From Lachnospiraceae bacterium UBA3814 (lineage in GTDB: Bacteria; Bacillota; Clostridia; Lachnospirales; Lachnospiraceae): a stretch of DNA of 29,965 nt. The stretch is taken from contig DFEA01000086.1 in the NCBI GenBank assembly GCA_002368575.1, positions 1-29,965 on the forward strand. Direction: 5' to 3'. Within the stretch, counting starts at the first letter, position 1. The number at the start of each line of letters is the position of its first letter. The position numbers were made by a program, and so were the translations under genes. The notes beneath the pieces were generated by a model, which had not been told where the DNA came from, made no database searches, and saw only the letters and a program-made list of their open reading frames with translations. Shown here piece by piece: positions 1 through 7,608 of the stretch.

Positions 1-264
1 AAAAACGATATCGCTGTCTCCACTTTCAACTATTGGGAAAATAAGGTGAATGATCTGTCGGCAGAAGCCTGTTCTGAAGGAAACCGGTTTGTGGAGATAC
101 AGGTTTCGGACAATAAGAAGGAGCTCCATATCGTACCTGGAAATACAGGCATATTTCATCCGGAGCTTTCTCTTCTATACAACAGAATGCAGATCCTTAT
201 AGACAGCTCAACTCCGATGTCTCTATTAAAATCTGTGTTGAAGGAGTTAGGCTATGCTGAATGA
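1..264 (+). mobile_element. tnpA: IS66-type TnpA accessory protein, 3' part (left end cut by the window)
   Basis: The reading frame is open from base 1 to the TGA at 262-264. The visible peptide has the layout of the IS66-family first ORF: a TFNYWENK segment (family: helix with a Y-x-W motif), then FVEIQV, a short hydrophobic stretch, and an end resembling LLKSVLKELG. In IS66 elements this small protein accompanies TnpB and the DDE transposase TnpC. An ATG at 46 exists, but homology-like sequence continues upstream of it, so the true start is outside the window. The stop overlaps the ATG of the tnpB stub that follows (254), the normal IS66 arrangement. Because tnpB is destroyed, this is probably an inactive remnant. 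Family assignment is by motif recall, not by search. Confidence 0.6.
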
Positions 265-295
265 TGCTACTGGGTTTAAACAGATAAGAGTTTAA
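254..295 (+). pseudogene. tnpB: tnpB stub of an IS66 element (13 codons)
   Basis: An ATG at 254 overlaps the end of the tnpA frame and opens with MLNDATGFKQIRV before a stop at 293-295. That opening matches the usual start of IS66 TnpB proteins (MLND-x-x-G followed by a beta strand), but the remaining roughly 100 residues are missing. Sequence after the stop does not continue the family. It is read here as the broken end of an IS66 element, consistent with decayed mobile DNA at this edge. Confidence 0.5.
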
Positions 296-318
296 GCCAG
301 AAACGCCTTTCCGATATA

Positions 319-647
319 ATGAATATGATCCGTACAGAAATAGAAAGACTCAAAGATAAATATTTGCAAGGCACCAAACTCTTAATCCAAATGCAAGACC
401 CCAATTCACCAACGGCATCTACACCGTAGATTTCATAGACGACGCAGACCAGATACATTTTATCGAATCAAAAATTGCGGCTATACCGGAGATTGATGAG
501 ATTGAGTACATTTGTAACATCTGTGGTAAAGAGTTTTCTTATGCGCCTGCGATAAGTGGGGCTGAAGAAGCGTTGTCCGCGGCTAAGATAAATGAATCAC
601 AGAAAGAGCGCGTGCTGGATGAGATACGGAAATGTGAGACCTTGTGA
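319..647 (+). pseudogene. DUF4314-like small protein, frameshifted remnant
   Basis: From the ATG at 319 one frame reads a charged helix and then KYLQGTKLLIQMQDPNSP, which resembles the start of DUF4314 proteins (PxGTRL...MxDPYxPxPxGTxGTV). The frame then fails. A second frame picks up at about 405 with GIYTVDFIDDADQIHF, the expected next block of the same domain (GTVDxVDDxGxIH), and runs to the TGA at 645-647 through a Cys pair (CNICGK) and a charged helix. One indel near 405-411 would therefore rejoin a single gene of about 110 codons. DUF4314 proteins are common on clostridial plasmids and conjugative elements. The function is unknown. A sequencing error is a possible alternative to true decay. 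Confidence 0.45.
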
Positions 648-655
648 CGCGGGGT

Positions 656-1090
656 CTATTTTTTATCAGGATGCTGTTCCGAAACCAATTCCGCAGTATT
701 ACAAACCAGCAAATTCGGAAATATCTTCTTCAGCAGCTTGAAATGTCCGTCTTCCGTCCAGATAGTATAACCATATTTCATACTGATTGACGCGATGATT
801 GCATCAGCAAGTGGGATCGTGAGACCATTGATTCTGTACTCGCAAAGTTGGTCACCGAGTACCTTCCAATCTCCGTTTCCAAGATTCAACTCAGTATATA
901 TAGATAATGACCTGTGAAGGCTTCGCTTATTCTCTTCGGAAACAGCTCCGTGTAAGAGCTCTGCTATTACCACTCCCGGGATGTAAATCTCATGGGAATA
1001 TAATAATTCTTTATATCGTTTCTGAGCTTCTTTATCGTTTTTACTCCTACGAATGTCGATTAGGATATTAGTATCTATCAGAAGCTTCAA
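656..1090 (-). CDS. vapC: PIN-domain ribonuclease toxin, VapC-like
   Basis: The protein is 144 residues, normal for a single PIN domain. All four acidic residues of the VapC active site are visible: D6 in LLIDTN, E44 in VIAELLHG, D96 in PLADAIIA and D114 in TEDGHF. PIN toxins are Mg-dependent ribonucleases that usually cut tRNA or rRNA and are held inactive by the adjacent antitoxin. The start is a TTG at 1088-1090, preceded by AAAGGAG at good spacing, and it overlaps the TGA of the upstream antitoxin gene (TTGA), so translation is probably coupled. The stop lies close to the end of the convergent DUF4314-like remnant. The RNA target cannot be told from sequence. Confidence 0.85.
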   Translation of the reverse strand: MKLLIDTNILIDIRRSKNDKEAQKRYKELLYSHEIYIPGVVIAELLHGAVSEENKRSLHRSLSIYTELNLGNGDWKVLGDQLCEYRINGLTIPLADAIIASISMKYGYTIWTEDGHFKLLKKIFPNLLVCNTAELVSEQHPDKK

Positions 1091-1299
1091 ATCAAGCTCC
1101 TTTCCCGGAAATCGTTTACCGCCTGCTCATCTATCTCCACATCCATAAAGGAATCAAGAAAAGCATCTGCACGAGCCTTTCTGGCTTCAACAGAATCTTC
1201 AGCTCTAAGAGTAGTGATGAAATTCATTATTATGGGCTCTTGATCATCAGGTAAGAGCTGTATATTTTCCATTATTCTCTGCGCTGCTGCTGTGGTCAT
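1087..1299 (-). CDS. Small antitoxin-like protein upstream of vapC
   Basis: A protein of about 70 residues ends in a 4-base overlap with the VapC-like toxin gene, the classic antitoxin-first layout. The N-terminal half (TTAAAQRIMENIQLLPDDQEPIIMNFITTL) looks helical. The middle and C-terminus are acidic and Arg-rich, as expected for the flexible toxin-binding tail of VapB-type antitoxins. No clear AbrB or ribbon-helix-helix signature is seen, so the DNA-binding class is open. The ATG at 1299 was chosen because AGGTGATC, complementary to the 16S 3' end, lies 5-6 bases before it. A GTG at 1308 would add three residues. It would neutralise the toxin and probably repress the pair. Confidence 0.65.
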   Translation of the reverse strand: MTTAAAQRIMENIQLLPDDQEPIIMNFITTLRAEDSVEARKARADAFLDSFMDVEIDEQAVNDFRERSLI

Positions 1300-1325
1300 A
1301 AGGATCACCTGCCTTTCTTGGCTTT

Positions 1326-1354
1326 ATATTACCATAGATGGCAGGATTTGAGAA
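1326..1354 (-). promoter_or_regulatory. Candidate promoter of the toxin-antitoxin pair
   Basis: On the minus strand TTCTCA (1349-1354) and TAATAT (1326-1331) are separated by 17 bases, about 30 bases before the antitoxin start. Each hexamer matches 4 of 6 sigma-A consensus positions. The site sits just downstream of the terminator at 1353-1392, so the pair has its own transcription signal if this is real. Confidence 0.35.
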
Positions 1355-1392
1355 TATAAAAATATCCCGGCCCACCGTTATGATGAGCCGAG
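1353..1392 (-). terminator. Rho-independent terminator after the surface-protein gene
   Basis: On the minus strand CGGCTCA (1384-1390) pairs with TGGGCCG (1368-1374) with one G-U pair and a 9-base loop. It is followed by GGATATTTTTATATT. This would end transcription of the recombinase/surface-protein unit and insulate the toxin-antitoxin pair. Confidence 0.6.
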
Positions 1393-1635
1393 ATTACCTT
1401 TTGAAAGCGTTCCCCGGAGAACTATGTCCCCGGAGAACTATGAAATTATTTCATGGAACCTTATTGCCGTCGTCATATCATCTCGACTTGAGTCTCCGGG
1501 AGATTCTGTAGTCCCCGGAAGGTATTATCTTATGGATTATCCTTCGATACTCTGACTGCGTTTTGACGGGATCGAAACCGTCAAGAGTTCCATACCTTCG
1601 TACCCCAAGTTGTAAACGAAAACTTTTCTGATATA
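1393..1635. repeat. Gene-free stretch with a 16-bp tandem duplication, CCCCGG motifs and a hairpin
   Basis: No gene is visible. A 16-bp unit (TCCCCGGAGAACTATG) occurs twice in direct tandem at 1411-1426 and 1427-1442. Related CCGGGAG and CCCCGGA blocks recur near 1493-1520. A perfect 7-bp stem, TTGACGG (1563-1569) with CCGTCAA (1578-1584), encloses an 8-base loop but has no T-run, so it is not a standard terminator. Its loop faintly resembles a tRNA T-arm, but no tRNA can be folded around it. Confidence 0.5.
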
Positions 1636-4600
1636 TTATGACAATGTAATTTCCGGCATATTATCTGTTTCCGTTCCTGAACAAGCAGTCCCCGATACCC
1701 CGGTATAAGTTATATTCACATTTATCTTTTGACCTGCAGTTGCATTAGGAGTACCTGCACTTATCGCCCCAGTTCCTCCGTTGAGCACGTACCCCGTACT
1801 CGTAGCGTCAGTAGTTTCGGCATTGATGGCATAAGATATAGTGTAGTCTAACCCTTCAACTAAGTACCGAGCGGCAGTTGCTTTTGTTCCCTTATTATTA
1901 ACGGTCACCTCCAAAGTCGCAACAGCTGTACTTGTCTCTGTCCACGTCTGCCCGCTAAACGCGCTTTCAAGCGTAACAGGTAAGGAAACAGTTGCCGTAT
2001 CGGTGCCTGCATCCGTAATGTGAATAAACGCAGTTCCAACAATGTTGCCGGTAGAAACAACTTCATATTCAAAAACATCGTTTGCAGTAAAGGTACCGGT
2101 TGGTAAGGTTATTTTATTATTATCTGCGGTACCAGCAAGACCGGCCAAATCAGTATTAGTCACCTTTGAGCCAACCCAGGAAGCGACCAATGTGGATGTT
2201 CCGGAAGTAGCAAGATTCGTATTCCAACCTAAGTAAAGTTCTTTTCCACTCTCAGCATCACCATCCGCAAAAGGTGTACCCAAAACATCATCACTCCAGA
2301 CGCCAAGATCTGTAGCTGCAAGCGTCTTTGCAGTTATCTTGAAAGTCTTTTTAACCGTCACAGATCCAACCTTTACTTCAACACTATAATCACCAACAAT
2401 GTTCTTATTCGTAACCGCATTGAATTTAGGGGTTATAGTGTCTGTACCTTCAGCTACTTCAAAAAACTTCTCCGCGCTCGCGGTGCTATCTGAGACCGTA
2501 TTTCCATCTTTATCCTTTATTGTTATTGTGGTATCAGCTTCAGCTATCTTTGCCCCACTCTTTGTGTAGCAAGAAAGGACTTCTGCTGTTCCCGCCCCAC
2601 CTTTATACTGCTGTGTCCAATCTCCGTTACTCACAACAGTAGTTATAGGATCAGCAGCAACCGCTGCAGTCGGAAGAGTATTGCTTCCAGCAGCTGTAAC
2701 ATTCATGGTAAGAGACTTACCATTCGCGCTAAGTACTACATCAAACTTAGTCTCATTCGCAGTCACAGCACCCGTTCCGTATACCTTCACTGCATTGCCG
2801 ATATAGTTAGCACCACCTACATTAGTAGAATTCGTACCACTCTTGTTGAGGACCTTAACGCTTATCGGATCAACGGTATCATCAACCCAATCTGTCACTA
2901 TGTCATTTCCATATTGATCAGGAGCCAAGATATAGATCACCGTACCGTTCGCCGTAAAAGGAACAAGAGCATTCGCGTCCATGTAAACTGCCTGACCGTC
3001 ATATGCAGCTTTACCAGCAAGGTCATAGAAAAGTCCTATACTCTGGCAAACGGGAGTATCCTTCGTATAACCGAAGTCCTTAGAAACAGTAACTGTCTTC
3101 CCTGCTGAAGAGAAGGTCGCAGTTATGGTCGCTGTACTTACGGTATTTGCGCCGCCCTTATTCGCACACCTTATTCCATGATTTGTTGTGTCATAATAGA
3201 ATGTCACGCCATCTTTGTTATTGTTTGTCCATGATATCGCCGCGTTTTCAAGAAGAGCCTGATCAACCTTAGCCCCTTCCGTCGTAGTTAAAGTAATCCC
3301 AAGGATATCAGAATCTATCTTCCCTGTGAAGAGATTATTCTCTTGCTTTGTAGTTGCGTTTTTCTCTACAGCCAACTGATATGTAAGATCTTCTTCAGCG
3401 ATGATCTTGAAATCGTAATCCTTATAAGTAACTTTGCTGATAGAGTATGATCCATCAGACTCTAAAACAGCCCTATAGAGAAGTATCCTAACGGTCGCAG
3501 AATCACCTGTTTTGGGCGATGCTGTAGGGCCAACTGTAAAGCCATCCCCAGCTCCAGTCCCGGAAGTGCCTACTGCAATATTCGCGTTAGCATTTGTATT
3601 ATACCATGTCCAGTAATACCTATCAGTCCCCTGAGTCGGCTGTGTCGCATTAGCGGGAACACCAACTCCAGCAACATTCCATGCTGCTGATTTGCTTATT
3701 TCAGTTATACCAGCAGCCGTTGTAGCGGGTCCGACATAGATAGGATAATTAGAATCTGCTGAACCTACCTTCTCAGAATCGCTTCCAGTAAATATTATTT
3801 TGCTGGTACTTACGGTCTGTGTATCCGCGGTACTTGACATACTAAGCGATATAGAAGCATCTAGTCCCTGAATCCCTGTCGTATCCCTTCGATCATTGAT
3901 AGTTATGTTTGGATATGAAACACTCTTAAATCCAGCAGTCGTTCCAATGATATTCAGGAATCCCTTTGCCGTAGGAGTTATGTATACATGTACCTTCTTA
4001 GTCGCATTATCTTGCGTGAACGACAGCACGTTTGCACTTGTAGAAGGTGTAAAGGTAATCTGAGTATAAGCTGATGCTTCGTAAGTATCATGAATCTTCA
4101 GAGTGTTGTTATTTGTGCCATCCTGACTGATCTTATCATAAATATCATATGCATCACCATACTGATCAACAGCTGTAATCGTGACTTCACTCTTTTTGCC
4201 AGCATAGAATTCTCCATAGGTAATTGTCACGGTATCAACAACAGGATTCAGCTCTATAGGAACACTAAGCTGCTGACTGGCACCTGACTGAGAAACTACA
4301 GAAATCTGATAATCCATCCTTACGTTCAGTTTCTTAATGCCCTCACCTGCTGCGATCTCAAGAACAGGAGTGTTTACATTGTTAATCTTCTTGGTAGAGA
4401 ACTTCGAAGCATAAACCATAGCGCCGGCTGCTGAATCAACGTTAGGGCTTATGAAGAGAGTCCCACCTTCATTTCCTGTTCTCTGAAGCATATCGTTAAG
4501 CATATCAGCATCAAGTTTGATACCATTTGAAGATACAGCTTCAGTAACGGGGAAGTAATAACTCCCAGAAAGGAGAGCTTTCTGTGTAGACAAACCATCC

Positions 4601-5553
4601 TTATAAACATCTGAGTCAGTAGCGAGTTCTCCGAATGTTAATGTCTCAACAGTATCAGCGAGAGCAACGGTAAGAACACCAGATACAACCTTCGCAGGAT
4701 TACCATACTGGACAGTCACGACAACCGTTTCACCAACATTGTATGTATTATAATTTGTTGTGCCGGTACCATCCTTTACAGGAGCTTCGATCGTAAGTAT
4801 TCCAGTATCAGCATTGAAAGAATGCTTAGACTCTTTTGATACGGTAAATGTTGCTCCGGTAAGGTTCATATGGTTACCCCACTGGTCAACAGAATTAATT
4901 GCAGCATAAGCCTTTTTCATTTTCTCAGTTGTATTTCCGGAAACGATCAGGCTGTTATTCACAAACTCAACTGTTGTAAGCTCAGCTGCTTCGGCAGTAA
5001 ATTCGCCCTCGCATTTCTTGCCATCTTCACCAGTAGCTGTCACTACATAAGTTCCTGCGATAAGGTTGGAACCAAACTCAAGCGTAGCTACGGAATCAGA
5101 TTTAGCAATGATTTCCTGAGAAATAGCTGAACCACTTCTGGTCACAGATATCGTAACATTTCCAGGAGCTTTATTGAAGGTTACGTCTACATGTTTTGCA
5201 TTGGTCTGCTTTGCAGATACGATAGCCAGATCTTCGGTATCAGCTGCTGTAACAGCACTTGTCTCAGCCGTAGCAGTAGACTTTTCATCACCTGTAACGG
5301 TAACGCTGATCTTCTTACCAATCATATCAGCAGTAACAACAAGCTTATCAGTTGTCTGGCCTGCAATCACTGTTCCGTCAGCCGCCCATGCGTAAACCAC
5401 GTTAGTAGCTTTGTCAGGAGTGACAGTCGCAGTAATAGTATCGCCAACCTTAGCTGCATTCCCCTTATGCATACAATCCGCGAGTTCATCATCCCGGGTA
5501 ATTCGGGCGTTAGAAAACAGGGGGATGTGAGAAAAGGCTTTTATGGAAAACAT
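1636..5553 (-). CDS. Large Ig-like/S-layer-type surface protein, apparently lacking its N-terminal region
   Basis: The 1305-residue frame is rich in Thr, Ala, Val, Ser, Asn and Gly with few Cys, and is built of beta-strand-like repeats typical of bacterial Ig-like surface proteins. DQ(W/Y)G motifs recur near residues 223, 463 and 880. Residues 31-105 (GNAAKVGDTITATV ... ISVTVTG) resemble the Ig-like units of clostridial S-layer and adhesion proteins. There is no signal peptide, no SLH repeat, no LPXTG and no C-terminal membrane anchor. The first 28 or so residues differ in composition from the rest. No ribosome binding site precedes the ATG at 5553 or the in-frame ATG at residue 28. The frame begins 20 bases after a serine recombinase stop codon. 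The likely reading is a surface-protein gene whose secretion and anchoring 5' end was removed by rearrangement. A silent cassette awaiting recombination is the alternative. It is followed by a terminator at 1353-1392. Confidence 0.7.
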   Translation of the reverse strand: MFSIKAFSHIPLFSNARITRDDELADCMHKGNAAKVGDTITATVTPDKATNVVYAWAADGTVIAGQTTDKLVVTADMIGKKISVTVTGDEKSTATAETSAVTAADTEDLAIVSAKQTNAKHVDVTFNKAPGNVTISVTRSGSAISQEIIAKSDSVATLEFGSNLIAGTYVVTATGEDGKKCEGEFTAEAAELTTVEFVNNSLIVSGNTTEKMKKAYAAINSVDQWGNHMNLTGATFTVSKESKHSFNADTGILTIEAPVKDGTGTTNYNTYNVGETVVVTVQYGNPAKVVSGVLTVALADTVETLTFGELATDSDVYKDGLSTQKALLSGSYYFPVTEAVSSNGIKLDADMLNDMLQRTGNEGGTLFISPNVDSAAGAMVYASKFSTKKINNVNTPVLEIAAGEGIKKLNVRMDYQISVVSQSGASQQLSVPIELNPVVDTVTITYGEFYAGKKSEVTITAVDQYGDAYDIYDKISQDGTNNNTLKIHDTYEASAYTQITFTPSTSANVLSFTQDNATKKVHVYITPTAKGFLNIIGTTAGFKSVSYPNITINDRRDTTGIQGLDASISLSMSSTADTQTVSTSKIIFTGSDSEKVGSADSNYPIYVGPATTAAGITEISKSAAWNVAGVGVPANATQPTQGTDRYYWTWYNTNANANIAVGTSGTGAGDGFTVGPTASPKTGDSATVRILLYRAVLESDGSYSISKVTYKDYDFKIIAEEDLTYQLAVEKNATTKQENNLFTGKIDSDILGITLTTTEGAKVDQALLENAAISWTNNNKDGVTFYYDTTNHGIRCANKGGANTVSTATITATFSSAGKTVTVSKDFGYTKDTPVCQSIGLFYDLAGKAAYDGQAVYMDANALVPFTANGTVIYILAPDQYGNDIVTDWVDDTVDPISVKVLNKSGTNSTNVGGANYIGNAVKVYGTGAVTANETKFDVVLSANGKSLTMNVTAAGSNTLPTAAVAADPITTVVSNGDWTQQYKGGAGTAEVLSCYTKSGAKIAEADTTITIKDKDGNTVSDSTASAEKFFEVAEGTDTITPKFNAVTNKNIVGDYSVEVKVGSVTVKKTFKITAKTLAATDLGVWSDDVLGTPFADGDAESGKELYLGWNTNLATSGTSTLVASWVGSKVTNTDLAGLAGTADNNKITLPTGTFTANDVFEYEVVSTGNIVGTAFIHITDAGTDTATVSLPVTLESAFSGQTWTETSTAVATLEVTVNNKGTKATAARYLVEGLDYTISYAINAETTDATSTGYVLNGGTGAISAGTPNATAGQKINVNITYTGVSGTACSGTETDNMPEITLS

Positions 5554-5573
5554 CTTTTAAAGGTATGTCAATA

Positions 5574-7031
5574 TTATTCCTTTGCCTTGCGCGGGACCCT
5601 TACGGTCTGATCACCATAGAATAAAAACACCCATTCGTCTTCAGTAAAAGTGATATGCCGGATAAGACGTCTGGATATCTCAGGATCGTAATGCTCAGGC
5701 CTCTCTCCGGCGAGGAAATGCTTCAATCTGTCCGCAAAGCTGTTATAGGCGTTTATTCCGGCAGCAAGGATAAGCTCTTCATCCGGGTTCTCATTACTCA
5801 GTACCGGAACCGGCCTCTCTGTTATTTCCGGCTGCAGATCATAAAGCTCCTGTGCAGCTGAAAGCACCGCAGCCTGCAGCTCCTTTTCCCTTATGATCTC
5901 AGCTTTGCAATCCGCATTCCGCCTGTTATAGCACTTCCAGACATACTTCCCGCGGGCTTTTATCCTGTTGAAAAAGGCTCCGCACTCAGGACAGGCTAAA
6001 ATGTGAGTAAAATCATTATTCCGGTTATATACTGCCGGACCTTCGACGGTTTTCCCGACGAATTCCGCTTCCCTTCTCAGGAGCTCTCCCTTAGCTAAAA
6101 GATAAGTCTGCCGGTCGATTATCGCCGGGATCCCGTCCTTAATATAATACAGGGGAACGTCGCCGTTATTGCGCTTTCTGTTCTTTTCCATTACATCCGC
6201 TGTGTAGGTCAGGCCCTGGATCACATCCCCGGAGTATTTAATGTTTGAAAGGATCCTTCTGACCCCTGTCTTGGTCCAATGCGTGCTGCCAGTTCCTGTC
6301 CTGTGGCCTTCCTTTTCAAGCCTTCTGCACAGATCCTGAAGAGAGGTGCCTGACAGAAATTCTGAAAAAATAAATCTTACGGTCTTTGCCTGCTCTTCAT
6401 TTATCACGACGGTGTCCTCTTCCGCCTTGTCATAGCCCAGGAAAGTTCCGTAAGCCACGCTCCACCGTCCATCCTCTGCTTTGTATTTCTGACCTGTCCG
6501 TACATTGGCACTTATGGATAAGCTCTCTGATTCCGCCATGCTTGCCATGATGGATAAGACCAGATTGCAGTTCAGATCATCGGAGTACATGTTCTCACGG
6601 TCAAAATATACCCGTGTCCCGCACTTTTCCAGGGTTCTGAGGCTCGTCAGCGTATCTACTACGCTCCTTCCGAATCTCGATATGCTCTTTACCAGGATCA
6701 GGTCCATCTCATGACACTTGGCCGCTTCAATCATTTTATTGAATTCTGTACGCTTCTTTGTGTTAAGCCCGGATGCCTGATCTGCGTAGATCCTTGTAAG
6801 CGTCCAGTCAGGATTCCTGTTTATGACCTCTTCCGCGTGCTTCTTCTGTGATATGTAGGAATCCTCCTGACTCTCCGAATCCTTTGACACTCTGGCATAG
6901 GCCGCTACCCTTATTCTCCTGTCCTCTTTTATTTCAGCCTTCTTCGTGGGCTGTATAATTGTTACCATCCTTCCCATAGCTCTCCTTTCCGAGTACTCCC
7001 GGCCTGAAAATACAGGCTTTCGGGCACTCAT
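5574..7031 (-). CDS. Large serine recombinase (site-specific integrase), copy 1
   Basis: A protein of 485 residues in the order of the large serine recombinase family. The N-terminal resolvase domain carries the YARVS motif with the presumed nucleophile S49, followed by DLILVKSISRFGR and ASMAESES. A recombinase domain follows (GTFLGYD, TGVRRILSN), then a zinc ribbon (CPECG and C...C, about residues 346-380) and a helical C-terminus. These enzymes join att sites by a concerted double-strand exchange through Ser-DNA links. The ATG at 7031 has GAGGA 5 bases upstream. The in-frame ATG at 6977 has a stronger AAAGGAG and would give a start like that of the paralogue at 7609-9051, so a 467-residue form is equally possible. 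It lies between the terminator at 7143-7178 and the headless surface-protein gene, with which it is probably co-transcribed. The substrate site is unknown. Confidence 0.9.
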   Translation of the reverse strand: MSARKPVFSGREYSERRAMGRMVTIIQPTKKAEIKEDRRIRVAAYARVSKDSESQEDSYISQKKHAEEVINRNPDWTLTRIYADQASGLNTKKRTEFNKMIEAAKCHEMDLILVKSISRFGRSVVDTLTSLRTLEKCGTRVYFDRENMYSDDLNCNLVLSIMASMAESESLSISANVRTGQKYKAEDGRWSVAYGTFLGYDKAEEDTVVINEEQAKTVRFIFSEFLSGTSLQDLCRRLEKEGHRTGTGSTHWTKTGVRRILSNIKYSGDVIQGLTYTADVMEKNRKRNNGDVPLYYIKDGIPAIIDRQTYLLAKGELLRREAEFVGKTVEGPAVYNRNNDFTHILACPECGAFFNRIKARGKYVWKCYNRRNADCKAEIIREKELQAAVLSAAQELYDLQPEITERPVPVLSNENPDEELILAAGINAYNSFADRLKHFLAGERPEHYDPEISRRLIRHITFTEDEWVFLFYGDQTVRVPRKAKE

Positions 7032-7142
7032 AAAATTCCTCTTTAACCTGTTTCATGCAACCTTTTAAGCTCCTGTAAAGCTACAGTGATTTCCTGCGGC
7101 AGCCGGGCAGCCTTACATCATTTTATGCCATTTTTCCGGACA

Positions 7143-7178
7143 TAAAAATACCCCTGACGGGTCACCCCGCCAAGGGTA
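7143..7178 (-). terminator. Strong rho-independent terminator between the recombinase cassettes
   Basis: On the minus strand an imperfect stem of about 12 bp (ACCCTTGGCGGG pairing with CCCGTCAGGGGT, including G-U pairs) with a GTGA loop is followed by ATTTTTATG. It would end the transcript of the double-glycine-leader protein and separate it from recombinase copy 1. Confidence 0.75.
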
Positions 7179-7253
7179 CTATGCGGCTCTGTCCGGCTTC
7201 ATCCAAAGCTTATGCCTGCCTTTCGGAAACCGCGATGAAGGCAGATATCAGAT

Positions 7254-7490
7254 TCATGCCGGGATAAATTCGAACTCGTCAGCAGTCATCATACCCGCGT
7301 CAAACTGCACTACATACTTCCATGCGCCTGATTCCATCCGTGCTTCTCTCACCGTCCCGACTCCATATTCAGGGTATATCCTGAGCAATACGCTGTCTCC
7401 GACAAAAAAACACTGCGGGGGAACGTCTGTTCCGGCGCCGCCGCTTACCTTATTCAGCTGATCATCATTGAGCATATTCCTGTTTTCCAT
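7254..7490 (-). CDS. Small protein with a bacteriocin-type double-glycine leader and an SH3-like C-terminus
   Basis: A 78-residue protein starting MENRNMLNDDQLNKVSGG. The L-x(2)-E/D-x-L-x(2)-V-x-GG pattern is the leader recognised and cut after Gly-Gly by peptidase-containing ABC exporters (PF10439/Nif11-like leaders). The remaining 60 residues are not a typical bacteriocin: there is one Cys, no Gly-zipper, and the alternating pattern FFVGDSVLLRIYPEYGVGTV ... WKYVVQFDAG suggests a small beta-barrel (SH3/CarD/KOW-like). The ATG at 7490 (GGGAG 8 bases before) was preferred because family leaders start about here. An in-frame ATG at 7517 with AAAGGAG would add nine residues. The gene follows recombinase copy 2 and precedes a strong terminator. 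No exporter or modification enzyme is in view. Function is unknown. Confidence 0.7.
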   Translation of the reverse strand: MENRNMLNDDQLNKVSGGAGTDVPPQCFFVGDSVLLRIYPEYGVGTVREARMESGAWKYVVQFDAGMMTADEFEFIPA

Positions 7491-7608
7491 TTTATTTCTC
7501 CCTTCTCCTTTTGTCATTCACTCCTTTTGCCATTCACAATTATTATACGCACAGCCTTATCATATGGCAATAAACCGTGAAATATGTCTGACGGCAGGTT
7601 CTTCCCGG

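Noticed and set aside
1555..1600. tRNA-like T-arm (TTGACGG hairpin with a TTCGAT-like loop)
   Set aside because: The loop is one base too long, and no acceptor, D or anticodon arm can be folded around it on either strand.
7032..7142. Promoter for recombinase copy 1
   Set aside because: TAAAAT near 7118 is a fair -10, but the matching -35 region is only the T-run of the terminator and matches 3 of 6 bases.
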